Assembly: GCF_037860835.1 (NCBI RefSeq) | Contig: NZ_JBBEOG010000004.1 | Span: forward strand, 1 to 64,000 | Source: Aquipuribacter nitratireducens | GTDB lineage: Bacteria > Actinomycetota > Actinomycetes > Actinomycetales > JBBAYJ01 | Length of the DNA: 64,000 bases | Direction: 5' to 3' | Part shown: one piece after another, positions 16,319 to 25,383 of the stretch | Layout of the letters: each line of letters opens with the position of its first letter | Position numbering within the stretch: position 1 is the stretch's first letter | The notes under the pieces: generated by a model | Databases searched by the model: none | The model's input: only the letters and a program-made list of their open reading frames with translations | What the model was told of the DNA's origin: nothing | Translations under genes and position numbers: made by a program

Positions 16319-16870
16319 TCACGTCCAGCGGCCGAGGGCGTCGTCGACGACCTGGTCCACCACGGCCGGGGGCACGGCCTCGCCCCGCACGAGGGAGCGG
16401 TAGAACACGGGCCCCTCGAGCGCGGCCACGGCGGCGTCGACGTCGAGGTCGTCCGGCAGGCGCCCGTCGCGGACCGCCTCCTCGAGGAGAACCGTCAGCG
16501 GCCGGCAGCCGCCCTCCGTCAGCCGGTCCCGCAGCGGCCGGAGCTCGGGTCGGACGGCGGCGCGTTCGTTGAGCGCGAGGACGACGTAGCGGAGGGGGCC
16601 CTCGACGAGGGCCCGGCGCAGGGCCTCGAGGTGGGCGCGCAGGTCGGTGCGCAGGTCGCCGGTCCGGTGCGTCACCGGGTACTCGGCGCCGGCGAGGGTC
16701 GCCTCGAGCAGCGACTCCGGGTCCGGCCAGTGCCGGTACATGGTGCGCCGCCCGACACCGGCCTCCGCCGCGACGCGCTGGTGGGTGACGGCGTCGAGGC
16801 CCTGCTCGAGGAGGAGCCGGGTCGCGGCCTCGAGGGCCGAGCCGCGGGTCCGTTCGGCGCGTCGGTCCAC
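16319..16870 (-). CDS. TetR/AcrR family transcriptional regulator
   Basis: 183 residues. The helix-turn-helix region contains AATRLLLEQGLDAVTHQRVA and GVGRRTMYRHWPDPESLLEA. The C-terminal half is the TetR_C type with LRPLRDRLTEGG. The GTG start is 6 nt after a TAGGGT -10 box, implying a leaderless transcript. Palindromic TGTGGCACA sites sit just upstream, suiting self-repression. The OYE-type reductase starts 61 bp downstream on the same strand, so the pair may form an electrophile-sensing operon of the NemR-NemA kind, by analogy only. Confidence 0.9.
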   Translation of the reverse strand: MDRRAERTRGSALEAATRLLLEQGLDAVTHQRVAAEAGVGRRTMYRHWPDPESLLEATLAGAEYPVTHRTGDLRTDLRAHLEALRRALVEGPLRYVVLALNERAAVRPELRPLRDRLTEGGCRPLTVLLEEAVRDGRLPDDLDVDAAVAALEGPVFYRSLVRGEAVPPAVVDQVVDDALGRWT

Positions 16871-16876
16871 AGGGTC

Positions 16877-16882
16877 ACCCTA
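16877..16882 (-). promoter_or_regulatory. -10 box, leaderless tetR/OYE promoter
   Basis: TAGGGT on the minus strand, exactly 6 nt before the GTG at 16870. The spacing puts the transcription start on the start codon. Confidence 0.55.
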
Positions 16883-16887
16883 GCGGT

Positions 16888-16940
16888 TGTGGCACAGCTC
16901 GTGTCACTGCATCCTAGGAGCCTGTGGCACAAGGTGTGCC
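16888..16940. promoter_or_regulatory. TGTGGCACA operator pair in the divergent tetR promoter
   Basis: TGTGGCACA occurs at 16888-16896 and 16923-16931, 35 bp apart. The second forms part of a perfect 6-3-6 palindrome, GGCACA-AGG-TGTGCC (16926-16940). Both lie between the tetR gene and the DUF2461 gene, so one regulator could control both directions. Confidence 0.65.
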
Positions 16941-16964
16941 GGACAATCGGGACGGACGGGCGAC

Positions 16965-17654
16965 ATGACGACGGTGCAGCAGGACCCCACGCTCGCGTGG
17001 TTCGAGCGGCTCGAGGCCGAGGGGAACACGAAGGCGTTCTGGCAGACGGGTCGGGAGGCGTACGCGCGGGACGTGCGGGAGCCGTTCGCCGCCTTCCTCG
17101 CCGCGGTCGACGGGCAGCCGGGCGTCCCGGCCCACGGCGCCTGGCGGGTGTACCGACCGCACAACGACCTGCGCTTCGACCCGCAGGGTGACCCGCTCAA
17201 GACCTTCGTCGGGGCGGTGGCGGAGACGGCGCGCGGCGCGGGGCTCTACGTCCAGGTCGACCGCACGGGGCTGCTCGTCGCCGCAGGCATGCCGTGGTTC
17301 GCGCCCGACCAGCTCGGCCGCTGGCGCGAGGCGGTGGCCTCCGGTGCGGGGGAGGCCCTGGTCGACGCGGCAGAACGCGCCCGGGCGGGTCGCCTCCGGG
17401 TCCACGGCGGCCGACGGGATCCGTACGTGCGCGTGCCACGGGGCTATGCCGCCGACCACCCGCGCGCCGGCCTGCTGCGTTGGCGCGGGGTGGAGGCCTC
17501 CGTGCGCCTGGGGTCGGCTGCGTGGGGCGCCGACGGCGCGAGCACCGAGGAGCGGGCGGCGGTGGCGGCCGAGCCCCTGCGGGCGGCGGGCGCCCTCGTC
17601 GCCTGGTGCGAGGAGGAGGTGGGCACGTCGACGCTGCCGCGCCCACGTCGTTGA
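16965..17654 (+). CDS. DUF2461 (TIGR02453) family protein
   Basis: 229 residues. AWFERLEAEGNTKAFWQTGREAY at the start and the central KTFVGAVAETARGAGLYVQVDRTGLLVAAGM match the DUF2461 layout of a soluble alpha/beta protein of unknown function. The C-terminal part contains a basic surface RHGGRR-like segment. The ATG at 16965 was preferred; the frame runs 26 codons further upstream into the operator region. It diverges from tetR across the TGTGGCACA sites and may belong to the same regulon. Confidence 0.8.
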   Translation: MTTVQQDPTLAWFERLEAEGNTKAFWQTGREAYARDVREPFAAFLAAVDGQPGVPAHGAWRVYRPHNDLRFDPQGDPLKTFVGAVAETARGAGLYVQVDRTGLLVAAGMPWFAPDQLGRWREAVASGAGEALVDAAERARAGRLRVHGGRRDPYVRVPRGYAADHPRAGLLRWRGVEASVRLGSAAWGADGASTEERAAVAAEPLRAAGALVAWCEEEVGTSTLPRPRR

Positions 17655-17684
17655 CACACGAACTAACCTCCTCTCACTCAAGGC

Positions 17685-17714
17685 GTGACAAGAGCGGTGC
17701 GGAGCGGATACGGT
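17685..17714 (+). promoter_or_regulatory. Candidate promoter of the subtilase gene
   Basis: GTGACA (17685-17690), an 18-bp spacer and TACGGT (17709-17714) make a plausible -35/-10 pair. The leader would be about 50 nt, ending in the aaggagc Shine-Dalgarno before the ATG at 17773. A TTGACA at 17651 lacks a partner. Confidence 0.45.
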
Positions 17715-17772
17715 CCCGGCGCAGCGGGCAGCGTCGCCCGCCGTCCCTTCCACCGCCCGCAAGGAGCTCCTG

Positions 17773-19005
17773 ATGCCCGCACTGCCCAGCCGCGCACGGC
17801 GCGGGGCCGCCACCGTCGGCCTCGCCGCCCTCGTGCTGTCCGGCCTCGGCGCCACCAGCGCCCAGGCCGCCGGTGACGACCTCGCGCCGCTGCTCCACGC
17901 CGGCTCCGCCGACGCGATCGACGGCGCCTACATCGTCGTCCTCGACGAGACGGCTGCCGGTGCCCGAGCCTCCGCCGCGGCCCGGGAGCGCGCCGCCGCG
18001 CGTGCGGTGGAGCGGGCGACGGCGCTCGGGGGCGAGGTCACCGAGACCTACGACAGCGCCCTCACCGGGTACGCCGCCGAGCTGAGTGCCGCCGAGCTCG
18101 CGGCGGTCCGCCGCGACCCGGCCGTCGCCTACGTCGAGGCCGACCAGGTCGTCACGACCGCTGCGACGCAGTACAACGCGACGTGGGGCCTGGACCGCAT
18201 CGACCAGCGCTACCGGCCGCTCAACGGCACCTACACCTACGGTCCGACGGGCGCCGGGGTGCGGGCGTACATCATCGACACCGGCATCCGCGCCACGCAC
18301 AACGAGTTCGGCGGACGGGTCGTTGCGGGGGCCACGGCCATCAACGACGGCCGCGGCACGAACGACTGCAACGGTCACGGCACCCACGTGGCGGGCACGG
18401 TCGGCGGCAGCACCTACGGCGTCGCGAAGCAGGTCACCCTCGTCCCCGTCCGCGTCCTCGGCTGCAACGGCTCCGGCAGCAACTCCGGCGTCGTCGCGGG
18501 CATCGACTGGGTCGCGAGCACCGCGCCCCGCGGCTCCGTGGCGAACATGAGTCTCGGCGGCCCCGCCTCGACCGCCACCGACGCCGCTGTCCAGCGGGCC
18601 GTCGACGCGGGCGTGACGATGGTCGTCGCGGCCGGCAACGAGAACCAGAACGCGTGCAACGTCTCGCCCGCCCGCGCGGTCAACGCGATCACGGTCGGCG
18701 CCACGACGAGCACGGACGCCCGCTCGAGCTTCTCCAACTTCGGCACCTGCGTCGACATCTTCGCGCCGGGCTCGAGCATCAGGAGCGCGTGGTGGCAGTC
18801 GAACACGCAGACCAACACCATCAGCGGCACATCCATGGCGGCCCCCCACGTCGCCGGTGCCGCGGCGCTGTTCCTCCAGCGCAACCCGGGCGCCTCGCCC
18901 GCGACGGTGACGAGCAGCATCGTCGGCAACAGCACCACCGGTGTCGTCTCCGGCGCCGGCACCGGTTCGCCGAACCGGCTCCTGTACTCCGGCTACATCG
19001 GCTGA
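17773..19005 (+). CDS. Secreted S8 family subtilisin-like serine protease
   Basis: 410 residues. A Sec signal peptide (about 1-34, cleavage after AQA) precedes an I9 inhibitor propeptide (about 45-125, with [11 protein letters not shown] and AYVEADQVV). The catalytic domain has the Asp in YIIDTGIR, the His in [15 protein letters not shown] and the Ser in [13 protein letters not shown]. The oxyanion Asn is in [12 protein letters not shown]. It is close in organisation to proteinase K and aqualysin-type enzymes and has several Cys that could form disulfides. No C-terminal domain or wall anchor is present, so it is probably released. An aaggagc Shine-Dalgarno supports the start. Confidence 0.95.
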   Translation: MPALPSRARRGAATVGLAALVLSGLGATSAQAAGDDLAPLLHAGSADAIDGAYIVVLDETAAGARASAAARERAAARAVERATALGGEVTETYDSALTGYAAELSAAELAAVRRDPAVAYVEADQVVTTAATQYNATWGLDRIDQRYRPLNGTYTYGPTGAGVRAYIIDTGIRATHNEFGGRVVAGATAINDGRGTNDCNGHGTHVAGTVGGSTYGVAKQVTLVPVRVLGCNGSGSNSGVVAGIDWVASTAPRGSVANMSLGGPASTATDAAVQRAVDAGVTMVVAAGNENQNACNVSPARAVNAITVGATTSTDARSSFSNFGTCVDIFAPGSSIRSAWWQSNTQTNTISGTSMAAPHVAGAAALFLQRNPGASPATVTSSIVGNSTTGVVSGAGTGSPNRLLYSGYIG

Positions 19006-19057
19006 GGGGTCACCGATGAGCCGTTGAGCCGTCGCGGCGGCAGGCGCGACGGTCGGT

Positions 19058-19093
19058 GGGCCGCGGTGACCAGGGGAGAGGTCACCGCGGCCC
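19058..19093. terminator. Strong hairpin terminator after the subtilase gene
   Basis: A 14-bp perfect stem (GGGCCGCGGTGACC against GGTCACCGCGGCCC) with an 8-base loop, followed by gcctttgt. It lies between the convergent subtilase and reductase genes and may serve both. Confidence 0.85.
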
Positions 19094-19151
19094 GCCTTTG
19101 TCGTACCCCGGCGCCCTGTCGGGACCGCGCGGGTGCCCACCGACCGGGCGG

Positions 19152-20147
19152 TCAGGCCGAGCCGAGCACCGCCCGCACCCGACCGAGCAGCTCGGTCGCC
19201 GGCACCGACCCCGGCGCGAGTCCGTGCGCCGCGGCGTCGACGACCTCGCGCCGCAGCAGCTCGTTGACCGGCGCCTCGCGACCGAGCTCCCGAGCGGCCA
19301 GGACCACCTCGCCGTTCAGCCGGTCCGCCTCCACCGAGCCCGCGCCGCGCAGCAGGGACTGCCAGGTCGACCCGCCGCCGCGCGTGACGCCGGGGACCTC
19401 CGCGAGCTCCCAGGCCGAGGCCACCTCCGCCCGCCAGAGGTCCTCGTCGACGAGCGGACGGCCGGCGGCTCGCAGCACCTCCTGACCCTCGGTGAGCACG
19501 AGGCGGTGCAGCTCCCGGACGGTGTCGCGCTCCTCCCCCTGCAGGCCCGTGCCGGTCAGCGCCTCGACCGCGTTGCCGAGGTTGCTCAGCAGCTTGCGGT
19601 GCTTCCACGCCATGACGTCGTCGCGCACGCGCGTCACGAGCCCTGCGGCGGTCCAGCGCCGGGCGACGGCGGCGTCCACCTCGTCGCTGCCGCGGGGGTA
19701 GCGCCCGATGTCCAGCACCCCCGACGGCCGGATGAAGACCGCCACGTGCCCGGGCTCGGTGTGGAGAGCGGGGAGCGCGACCGACACCCCGTGGACCGCG
19801 CGGTGCCGCCGGAGGGCGGCGGGCTCGTTGGCGACGCCGTTCTGGAGGCAGAGCACCGGGAGGTCGGCCGCCCGCAACGGCAGCCGCTCCAGCAGCGCCT
19901 GCGTGTGCTGGCCCTTGACGGCGAGCACGAGGACGTCACGGTCGTGCAGCTCGAGCCGGGCCGGGTCGTCGACGACGGGCAGCCCCACCCGGAGCACGCC
20001 GTCGGGTGTGGCGAGACGCAGGCCCTCCTCCCGGACCACCCGCGCGTGCTCCCCGCGGGCGACCGCCAGCACGTCCTCGCCCGCCTCGACGAGCCTGGCG
20101 GCCACCGTCCCGCCGACCGCACCGATCCCCAGCACCACGAACCTCAT
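19152..20147 (-). CDS. Ketopantoate reductase family protein (ApbA/PanE-like)
   Basis: 331 residues. The N-terminal Rossmann fold shows GIGAVGGTVAARL (about 7-19). The middle includes VLAVKGQHTQ and CLQNGVANE, both ketopantoate-reductase signatures, and the C-terminal helical domain has AWKHRKLLSNLGNAVEALTG with the catalytic Lys and Asn. PanE makes D-pantoate for coenzyme A using NADPH; paralogues of unknown substrate are common, so panE is not asserted. It is 40 bp after the DUF1697 gene on the same strand, probably the last gene of the two-component operon's transcript. Confidence 0.85.
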   Translation of the reverse strand: MRFVVLGIGAVGGTVAARLVEAGEDVLAVARGEHARVVREEGLRLATPDGVLRVGLPVVDDPARLELHDRDVLVLAVKGQHTQALLERLPLRAADLPVLCLQNGVANEPAALRRHRAVHGVSVALPALHTEPGHVAVFIRPSGVLDIGRYPRGSDEVDAAVARRWTAAGLVTRVRDDVMAWKHRKLLSNLGNAVEALTGTGLQGEERDTVRELHRLVLTEGQEVLRAAGRPLVDEDLWRAEVASAWELAEVPGVTRGGGSTWQSLLRGAGSVEADRLNGEVVLAARELGREAPVNELLRREVVDAAAHGLAPGSVPATELLGRVRAVLGSA

Positions 20148-20187
20148 GCCGGGCAGGCTCGCAGGTGCTCACGCGGGCCGCGCGCCC

Positions 20188-20745
20188 TCACCCGTCCGCG
20201 GCAGCGAGGAGCCTGTCCAGCGCGGTGACCGTCCGCCAGTTCCGTGCCGTCGCCGTCACCCGCAGCCGCCGCTCCCAGAACGCGTGCGACAACCGCGCGT
20301 TGCGGGTGCCGAGCGGCGTGAGGACGTGGACGTCGCGCCCGACGACGAGGAACTCCTCCTCGTGGTCGGCGGGGTCGACGCCCGCGACGAGGTCCGGGTC
20401 GGGTTCCTCGGCGAGGAACACCACGGTGTAGAGCTGCGGGTCGTCCGGCAGGGCGGGCGCGCCGGGGCGTCCCGCCGCCGCCACCGTCGCCCGGAGCTCG
20501 GCCGCGGACCGCACGACGCACGGCGAGACGACGTCGAAGTACGCGAGGACGAGAGCGGACACGCGGTCGGCGACGACGGTCTCCGGCGTCCCGTCGTCGT
20601 CGACGAGGACGTTGCCGCTCTGCAGGTAGGACCCGACGCCCGAGAACCCCTCCGTCCCGAGCAGCTCACGGAGGCGGGCCATCGGGACCTTGTTGCGCGC
20701 GCCGAGGTTGACGCCGCGCAGCAGGAGCACCCGGCGCCCGCTCAC
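20188..20745 (-). CDS. DUF1697 domain-containing protein
   Basis: 185 residues beginning RRVLLLRGVNLGARNKVPMA, the defining N-terminal motif of DUF1697, with SYLQSGNVLVD a little later, also diagnostic. The biochemical role is unknown. The GTG start lies inside the response regulator stop (overlapping TGA/GTG), so it is translationally coupled to the two-component genes. The coupling may be incidental. Confidence 0.88.
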   Translation of the reverse strand: MSGRRVLLLRGVNLGARNKVPMARLRELLGTEGFSGVGSYLQSGNVLVDDDGTPETVVADRVSALVLAYFDVVSPCVVRSAAELRATVAAAGRPGAPALPDDPQLYTVVFLAEEPDPDLVAGVDPADHEEEFLVVGRDVHVLTPLGTRNARLSHAFWERRLRVTATARNWRTVTALDRLLAAADG

Positions 20746-21419
20746 GCGCTCGTCCCCGCGTCGTGGACGAGCAGGGCCACCTGCACGCGGTTCTCGAGGG
20801 CGAGGCGGGCCAGCACGCGCGACACGTACGCCTTGACGGTGGCGGGGCTCATGAACAGCTCGTCCGCGATCTGCGCGTTGGCGAGCCCGCGCGCGACGGC
20901 GTGGGCGACCTCGCGCTCCCGCTCGCTCAGCCCCTCGAGCGCGGCCCTGGCGGCCGCCTGCCGTTCGTCGACGGCGGAGCCCGCGTCGAGGACCGCGACG
21001 TGCCGCAGCAGGCCCCGGGTCACCGACGGGTCGAGGACGGCCTCCCCGTCGGCGACCCGGCGGACCGCCTCGACGATCTGCGCGGGCGGGGTGTCCTTGA
21101 GCAGGAACCCGGCGGCCCCGTCCCGCACAGCGCGCACGACCTGCTCGTCGGCGTCGAAGGTCGTGAGGACGACGACCTCGGGAGCCCGCGGCGAGCGGCG
21201 CAGGGCCGCGAGGGCGGTGAGCCCGTCGACCCGCGGCATGCGGATGTCCATGAGCACGACGTCGGGGCGGTGCCGGGCGACGGCGTCCGGGACCTCCTCG
21301 CCGTCGGACGCCTCCCCGACGAGGACCACGCCGTCGGCCCCGCGCAGCACCATCGCCAGCGCCGAGCGGACGAGCGGGTCGTCGTCGACGACGAGGACGC
21401 GGACCGGCGCCGCGGTCAC
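20742..21419 (-). CDS. NarL/LuxR family response regulator
   Basis: 225 residues. The receiver domain has the acidic pair in VLVVDDDPLVR, the phosphorylated Asp in VVLMDIRMPRVDG, a Thr in VVLTTFD and the Lys in FLLKDTPP. The C-terminal LuxR helix-turn-helix has LSEREREVAHAVARGLANAQIA and SPATVKAYVSRVLARL. The GTG start overlaps the kinase stop by four bases, so kinase and regulator are coupled. The divergent ABC exporter genes are the obvious candidate target. Confidence 0.95.
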   Translation of the reverse strand: MTAAPVRVLVVDDDPLVRSALAMVLRGADGVVLVGEASDGEEVPDAVARHRPDVVLMDIRMPRVDGLTALAALRRSPRAPEVVVLTTFDADEQVVRAVRDGAAGFLLKDTPPAQIVEAVRRVADGEAVLDPSVTRGLLRHVAVLDAGSAVDERQAAARAALEGLSEREREVAHAVARGLANAQIADELFMSPATVKAYVSRVLARLALENRVQVALLVHDAGTSA

Positions 21420-22669
21420 GCCGCCTCCACCGGCCACGGCAGCCACACACGCAGCCGGAACACGTCGTCGACGACCCCGTGCTCCCAGCGCCCGCCCGCG
21501 AGCCTGGTCCGCTCCGCGAGCCCGACGAGGCCGACGCCGGAGCCTGGCACCCGTGCGGCGTCGTCGAGGCCGGCACCCGTGCCGGGGCGCAGCGCGTTGC
21601 GGACCTCCAGCGACAGCCCGCTGCCGGGGGCGCCCGACACGCACACGTCGACGGCGCCGCCACGGCCGTGCTTCCGGGCGTTGGTCAGGCCCTCCTGCAG
21701 CACGCGGTACGCGGTCCTCGCGGTCGTGAGCGGCAGCGGTGCGTCGGCGAGCTCCACCCGCTCCCGGAGGCCGACCCCCGCCGCGCGGGTCTCCGCCAGC
21801 AGCCCGGGCAGGTCGTCGAGCGTGGGCTGGGGGCGCGAGGTCGACGTGCCGTCGTCCCCCGTGTCGGGGTCGTCCGTCGTCCGGAGCACCCCGATGACCT
21901 CCCGGAGGTCGACGAGGGCGCGGTGGGCGTTGTCGCGGATGACGCCCGCAGCGGTCGCGACCTCCTCCGGGGAGGCGTCGCGGCTGAACTCGAGCGCACC
22001 CGCGTGCATGCTGACGAGCGAGATCCGGTGCGCGAGGACGTCGTGCATCTCCCGGGCGATCCGGGTGCGCTCGCCCTGCCGGGCGGCCTCTGCCGAGCGC
22101 TGCTGCTCCCTCTCGGCGCGCTCGGCGCGCTCGCGCAGGGACGCGACGAGCAGGCGGCGGGCGCGCAGGAACATGCCGAAGCCGATGACGGCGGCGGTGA
22201 AGACGGTCCCGAACGCCATGATGATCACCCACTCGACCCAGCCGACGCCCTCGCCCCGCCACCACAGGAGGACGACGGCGGCGACGAGGTTCGCGCCGCC
22301 CACGAGCAGCGCCCACGGCCAGCGTCGGTGGATCGCGACGGTGAGGAGCATGACGAAGGCGGGCCCGCCCGCGAACGTCGAGAACGCCGCGGCGAACGCG
22401 GAGACGACCCCGAGGGTGACGGGGAAGCGCCGGCGCCAGAAGAGCGCGACGAGCAGGCCCACCCCGAGCACGAGGTCGACCCACACCTCGAGGCCGCTCA
22501 CGGGTCGGAAGCCGCTGCCATCGAGCGGTCGGCCGGCGATCACGAGGCCCACGGCGGACATCAGCCCGACCGTCACGAACACGACCCAGTCGACGACCCG
22601 GTCCCGGCGGCTGCGCCGCCCGTCGCGCCGGCCGTCGGCGCTCAGCACCAGGTGGTCCCCGTCCCGCAC
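21416..22669 (-). CDS. NarL-type sensor histidine kinase (HisKA_3)
   Basis: 417 residues. Four to six membrane helices (about 24-175) with almost no extracellular domain are followed by a coiled coil (RERAERAEREQQRSAEAARQ). The dimerisation/phosphoacceptor site is EMHDVLAHRISLVSMHAGAL, and the C-terminal HATPase has VLQEGLTNARKHG and GVGLVGLAERTRLAGG. Such intramembrane-sensing kinases often answer to envelope stress or antibiotics and control an adjacent ABC exporter. It is followed by its response regulator in the same operon. Confidence 0.94.
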   Translation of the reverse strand: MRDGDHLVLSADGRRDGRRSRRDRVVDWVVFVTVGLMSAVGLVIAGRPLDGSGFRPVSGLEVWVDLVLGVGLLVALFWRRRFPVTLGVVSAFAAAFSTFAGGPAFVMLLTVAIHRRWPWALLVGGANLVAAVVLLWWRGEGVGWVEWVIIMAFGTVFTAAVIGFGMFLRARRLLVASLRERAERAEREQQRSAEAARQGERTRIAREMHDVLAHRISLVSMHAGALEFSRDASPEEVATAAGVIRDNAHRALVDLREVIGVLRTTDDPDTGDDGTSTSRPQPTLDDLPGLLAETRAAGVGLRERVELADAPLPLTTARTAYRVLQEGLTNARKHGRGGAVDVCVSGAPGSGLSLEVRNALRPGTGAGLDDAARVPGSGVGLVGLAERTRLAGGRWEHGVVDDVFRLRVWLPWPVEAA

Positions 22670-22725
22670 CGGACCACCCTAGGGACGGGCTGCGACGCCT
22701 GGACAGGGCCGAAGGTCGACGGCCG

Positions 22726-22765
22726 CCGGTCCGTCGGTCGACCGTCCGCCGGCCGACCGGACCGG
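22726..22765. promoter_or_regulatory. Inverted repeat in the kinase/ABC divergent promoter
   Basis: CCGGTCCG (22726-22733) and CGGACCGG (22758-22765) flank a 24-base segment rich in further CGGTCG/CGACCG copies. This 182-bp divergent region is where the response regulator would be expected to bind. Confidence 0.35.
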
Positions 22766-22851
22766 TCCCGGGGCCGGCCGCCGACTCCCGTCGCGCGATC
22801 GTCGCCGTCCGGCCGCAGCGGGGGAGGCCGCCCGGCGCGGAGGCTCGTCGC

Positions 22852-23571
22852 ATGATCGAAGCGACCTCCCTGACCAGGCGCTACGGCGCGACCACCGTGG
22901 TGGACGACGTGTCGTTCACCTGCCCGCCCGGCACCGTGACCGGGTTCCTCGGCCCCAACGGGGCCGGCAAGTCCACGACGCTGCGCATGGTGACGGGGCT
23001 GTCGACGCCCGACGCGGGCACCGCGACCGTCGCCGGGCTCCCGTTCCGTCGTCTGCCCAACCCGGGCCGCGTCGTCGGCATCATGCTCGACGCCTCCGCC
23101 CAGCACGGCGGCCGGACCGGCCGGGAGACGCTGCGGCTCGCCGCGTCCCTGCTCGACGTCCCTCCCGGGCGCGCCGACGACATGCTCGAGCTCGTCGGCC
23201 TCGCCGGGCGCCCGGCGCGGCAGCGGGTCGGCCGGTACTCCCTCGGCATGCGACAGCGGCTCGGCATCGGCCTTGCCCTGCTCGGGGACCCCGACGTGCT
23301 CGTGCTCGACGAGCCCGCGAACGGCCTCGACCCGGACGGCATCCGGTGGATGCGCGGCCTGCTGCGCCGCTTCGCCGACGGCGGCGGGACCGTCCTGCTG
23401 TCGTCGCACCTGCTCGGCGAGGTCGCCGCCGTCGCCGACCGCCTCGTCGTCATCGCCGGCGGCCGCGTCCGCGCCGCCGGCGCCACGTCCGAGCTCCTCG
23501 AGGGCCAGGACGACCTCGAGGAGTACTACTTCCGCCTCACGACCGCCGAGCCCGCTGGAGCCGCACGATGA
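22852..23571 (+). CDS. ABC transporter ATP-binding protein
   Basis: 239 residues. Walker A is GPNGAGKSTTLRM (about 36-48), the signature YSLGMRQRLGIG, Walker B VLVLDEPANGLDPDG and the switch His in LLSSHLLGE. This is the drug/lantibiotic-exporter type (DrrA/CcmA-like). It is coupled to the next gene by an ATGA overlap, making a two-component exporter. It is divergent from the NarL-type kinase/regulator operon, a typical sense-and-export arrangement. The substrate is unknown, with a membrane-active antibiotic as an inference. Confidence 0.95.
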   Translation: MIEATSLTRRYGATTVVDDVSFTCPPGTVTGFLGPNGAGKSTTLRMVTGLSTPDAGTATVAGLPFRRLPNPGRVVGIMLDASAQHGGRTGRETLRLAASLLDVPPGRADDMLELVGLAGRPARQRVGRYSLGMRQRLGIGLALLGDPDVLVLDEPANGLDPDGIRWMRGLLRRFADGGGTVLLSSHLLGEVAAVADRLVVIAGGRVRAAGATSELLEGQDDLEEYYFRLTTAEPAGAAR

Positions 23572-24383
23572 GCACCGACGTCACGTCCACGCCCGCCACC
23601 CCCGCCACCCCTGCCACCCGTCGTCCCTCGGGGCTCGACGTGCCCCGGCCCTCGGCCGCGCGCCTCGTCGCCGTCGAGCTGCGCAAGGCCGTCGACACGA
23701 CGACCGGTCGCTGGCTGCTCGCCGTCACCGGCGTGCTCGTCGTCGGCGCGCTCGTCCTCGGCTCGCTGTTCGAGCCCGGCGAGGACGACCCGAGCCTGCA
23801 GTTCCTCCTCGCCAACGGCCTGCTGCCCGTCTCGCTGCTCGTGCCCGTGCTCGGCGTGCTCCTCATGTCCGGGGAGTTCTCCACCCGCAGCGTGCTGACG
23901 ACGTTCGCGCTCGTGCCGTCGCGCGGGCGGGTCGTCGCGGCGAAGACGGTCGCCGCCGTCCTCCTCGCCCTAGGGTTCGCCCTGCTGACCGGGGTCCTCG
24001 CGGTCGCCACCGCCGGTGTGCTCGACGTGCTCGTCGGGGACGTGGTGTGGACGATGGCGTGGCAGGTGCCGCTGCAGCTGCTCGTGCTGCAGGTCGTCTA
24101 CGTGCTCGTCGGCGTCGGCATCGGCCTGCTGTGCCAGAACACGCCCCTCGCCGTCGTCGTGTACCTGGTCGTGCCGTCGCTGCTCGCGCCGGTCGTGTTC
24201 CTCGTGCCGGCGCTGCAGGACGTCGGGCCGTGGGTCGACCTCGCGACGGGGACGATGGCGCTGCAGATGGACACCGTCCTGTCCGGACGGCAGTGGGCGC
24301 AGGTGGCGAGCGTCACGGGCATCTGGGCCGTCGTGCCGTTCGCCGTCGGCTGGCTGCGGCTGCAGCGGCGCGAGATCGCCTGA
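23568..24383 (+). CDS. ABC-2 type transporter permease
   Basis: 271 residues. A repeated Thr/Pro/Ala start (PATPATPATRRP) is followed by the amphipathic helix RLVAVELRKAVDTTTGRWLL, typical of ABC-2 permeases, and six membrane helices. LMSGEFSTRSVLTTFALVPSRGRVVAAKTV is the conserved coupling loop region. The ATG overlaps the ATPase stop. It works with the upstream ATPase as an exporter half. Confidence 0.92.
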   Translation: MSTDVTSTPATPATPATRRPSGLDVPRPSAARLVAVELRKAVDTTTGRWLLAVTGVLVVGALVLGSLFEPGEDDPSLQFLLANGLLPVSLLVPVLGVLLMSGEFSTRSVLTTFALVPSRGRVVAAKTVAAVLLALGFALLTGVLAVATAGVLDVLVGDVVWTMAWQVPLQLLVLQVVYVLVGVGIGLLCQNTPLAVVVYLVVPSLLAPVVFLVPALQDVGPWVDLATGTMALQMDTVLSGRQWAQVASVTGIWAVVPFAVGWLRLQRREIA

Positions 24384-24402
24384 CCCGACCGACCGGCCCG
24401 GC

Positions 24403-25281
24403 TCAGAGGGGGCGGGGGCGCAGCTCCGAGGTGCAGCACTTCGGGCCGCCCCCGCCCTTGAGCAGCTCCGACAGGTCGACCGGCACCGGCACGAAGCCCC
24501 GCTCCCGCAGCTGCTCGGCCAGGCCGGTGGCGGCGACCGGCAGGACGACGTGGCGGCCGTCGCTCACGGCGTTGAGCCCGAGGACGAGCGCGTCGGCCTC
24601 GGACGCCACGACGGCGTCGGGGTACAGGCGCTCGAGCACGCGTCGCGACCCGTCGGAGAACGCCCCCGGGTAGTACGCGACCGTCGTGTCGTCGAGCGGG
24701 AACAGCGCGGTGTCGAGGTGGTAGAACCGCGGGTCGACGAGCTCGAGCCCGACGACGGGCCGGCCGGTCCTCTCCTGGATCTCCGCGTGCGCCCGCCGGT
24801 CGGTGCGGAAGCCCGTGCCCGCCAGCACGAGGTCGCCGACGACGGTGAGGTCGCCCTCGCCCTCGTGGGTGCCGACCGTCGGCGTGACGGGCCCGAAGCC
24901 GTGGGCCTCGAGCCACGCGGCGTGCGCGGGCGCCTCGGCCGCACGCTCCGGGTGCGCGAAACGCGCGCCGACGGCGACGCCGTCGACGACGAACGCACCG
25001 TTCGCGGCGAAGACCATGTCCGGGAGACCCGGCACCGGGTCGAGCAGCTCGACCTCGTGACCCAGCCCCTCGTACGTCGCCCGGAGCGTCTCCCACTGCT
25101 GCACCGCGAGCGCGGTGTCGACGACCGCACCCGGAGTCATCCACGCGTTGATCGCGTACGCGACCTCGAAGTGGACGGGTGCGCACATGAGGAAGCGGCG
25201 ACGGACGGCCACCCGCTCCTCGGACCGGGTGGCGGGCGACGTCGTGGGGAGCTGCGGCTCCCCGGGCAGGAGGGTGGTCAC
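24403..25281 (-). CDS. ddaH: Dimethylarginine dimethylaminohydrolase / amidinotransferase family hydrolase
   Basis: 292 residues in a five-blade propeller family that hydrolyses guanidino groups. RRRFLMCAPVHFEVAYAINAWM starts the domain. PDMVFAANGAFV, the catalytic His in FYHLDTALFPLDD and the catalytic Cys in GGGGPKCCTSEL near the C terminus are all present. DDAH converts methylarginines to citrulline; close relatives act on other guanidines (CtlX/SUPERFAMILY annotations vary), so the substrate is not certain. An Lrp regulator is divergent 102 bp away, consistent with amino-acid control. Confidence 0.85.
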   Translation of the reverse strand: MTTLLPGEPQLPTTSPATRSEERVAVRRRFLMCAPVHFEVAYAINAWMTPGAVVDTALAVQQWETLRATYEGLGHEVELLDPVPGLPDMVFAANGAFVVDGVAVGARFAHPERAAEAPAHAAWLEAHGFGPVTPTVGTHEGEGDLTVVGDLVLAGTGFRTDRRAHAEIQERTGRPVVGLELVDPRFYHLDTALFPLDDTTVAYYPGAFSDGSRRVLERLYPDAVVASEADALVLGLNAVSDGRHVVLPVAATGLAEQLRERGFVPVPVDLSELLKGGGGPKCCTSELRPRPL

Positions 25282-25383
25282 AGGCTCGATTGTCGACGCG
25301 CACAGGCGCTCGCTTCATGTCGCGCTGCTGCGTCCTGTCGTCGCGACGTTGCGCGTTCTCCGACATGCACGCACGATCGTTGC

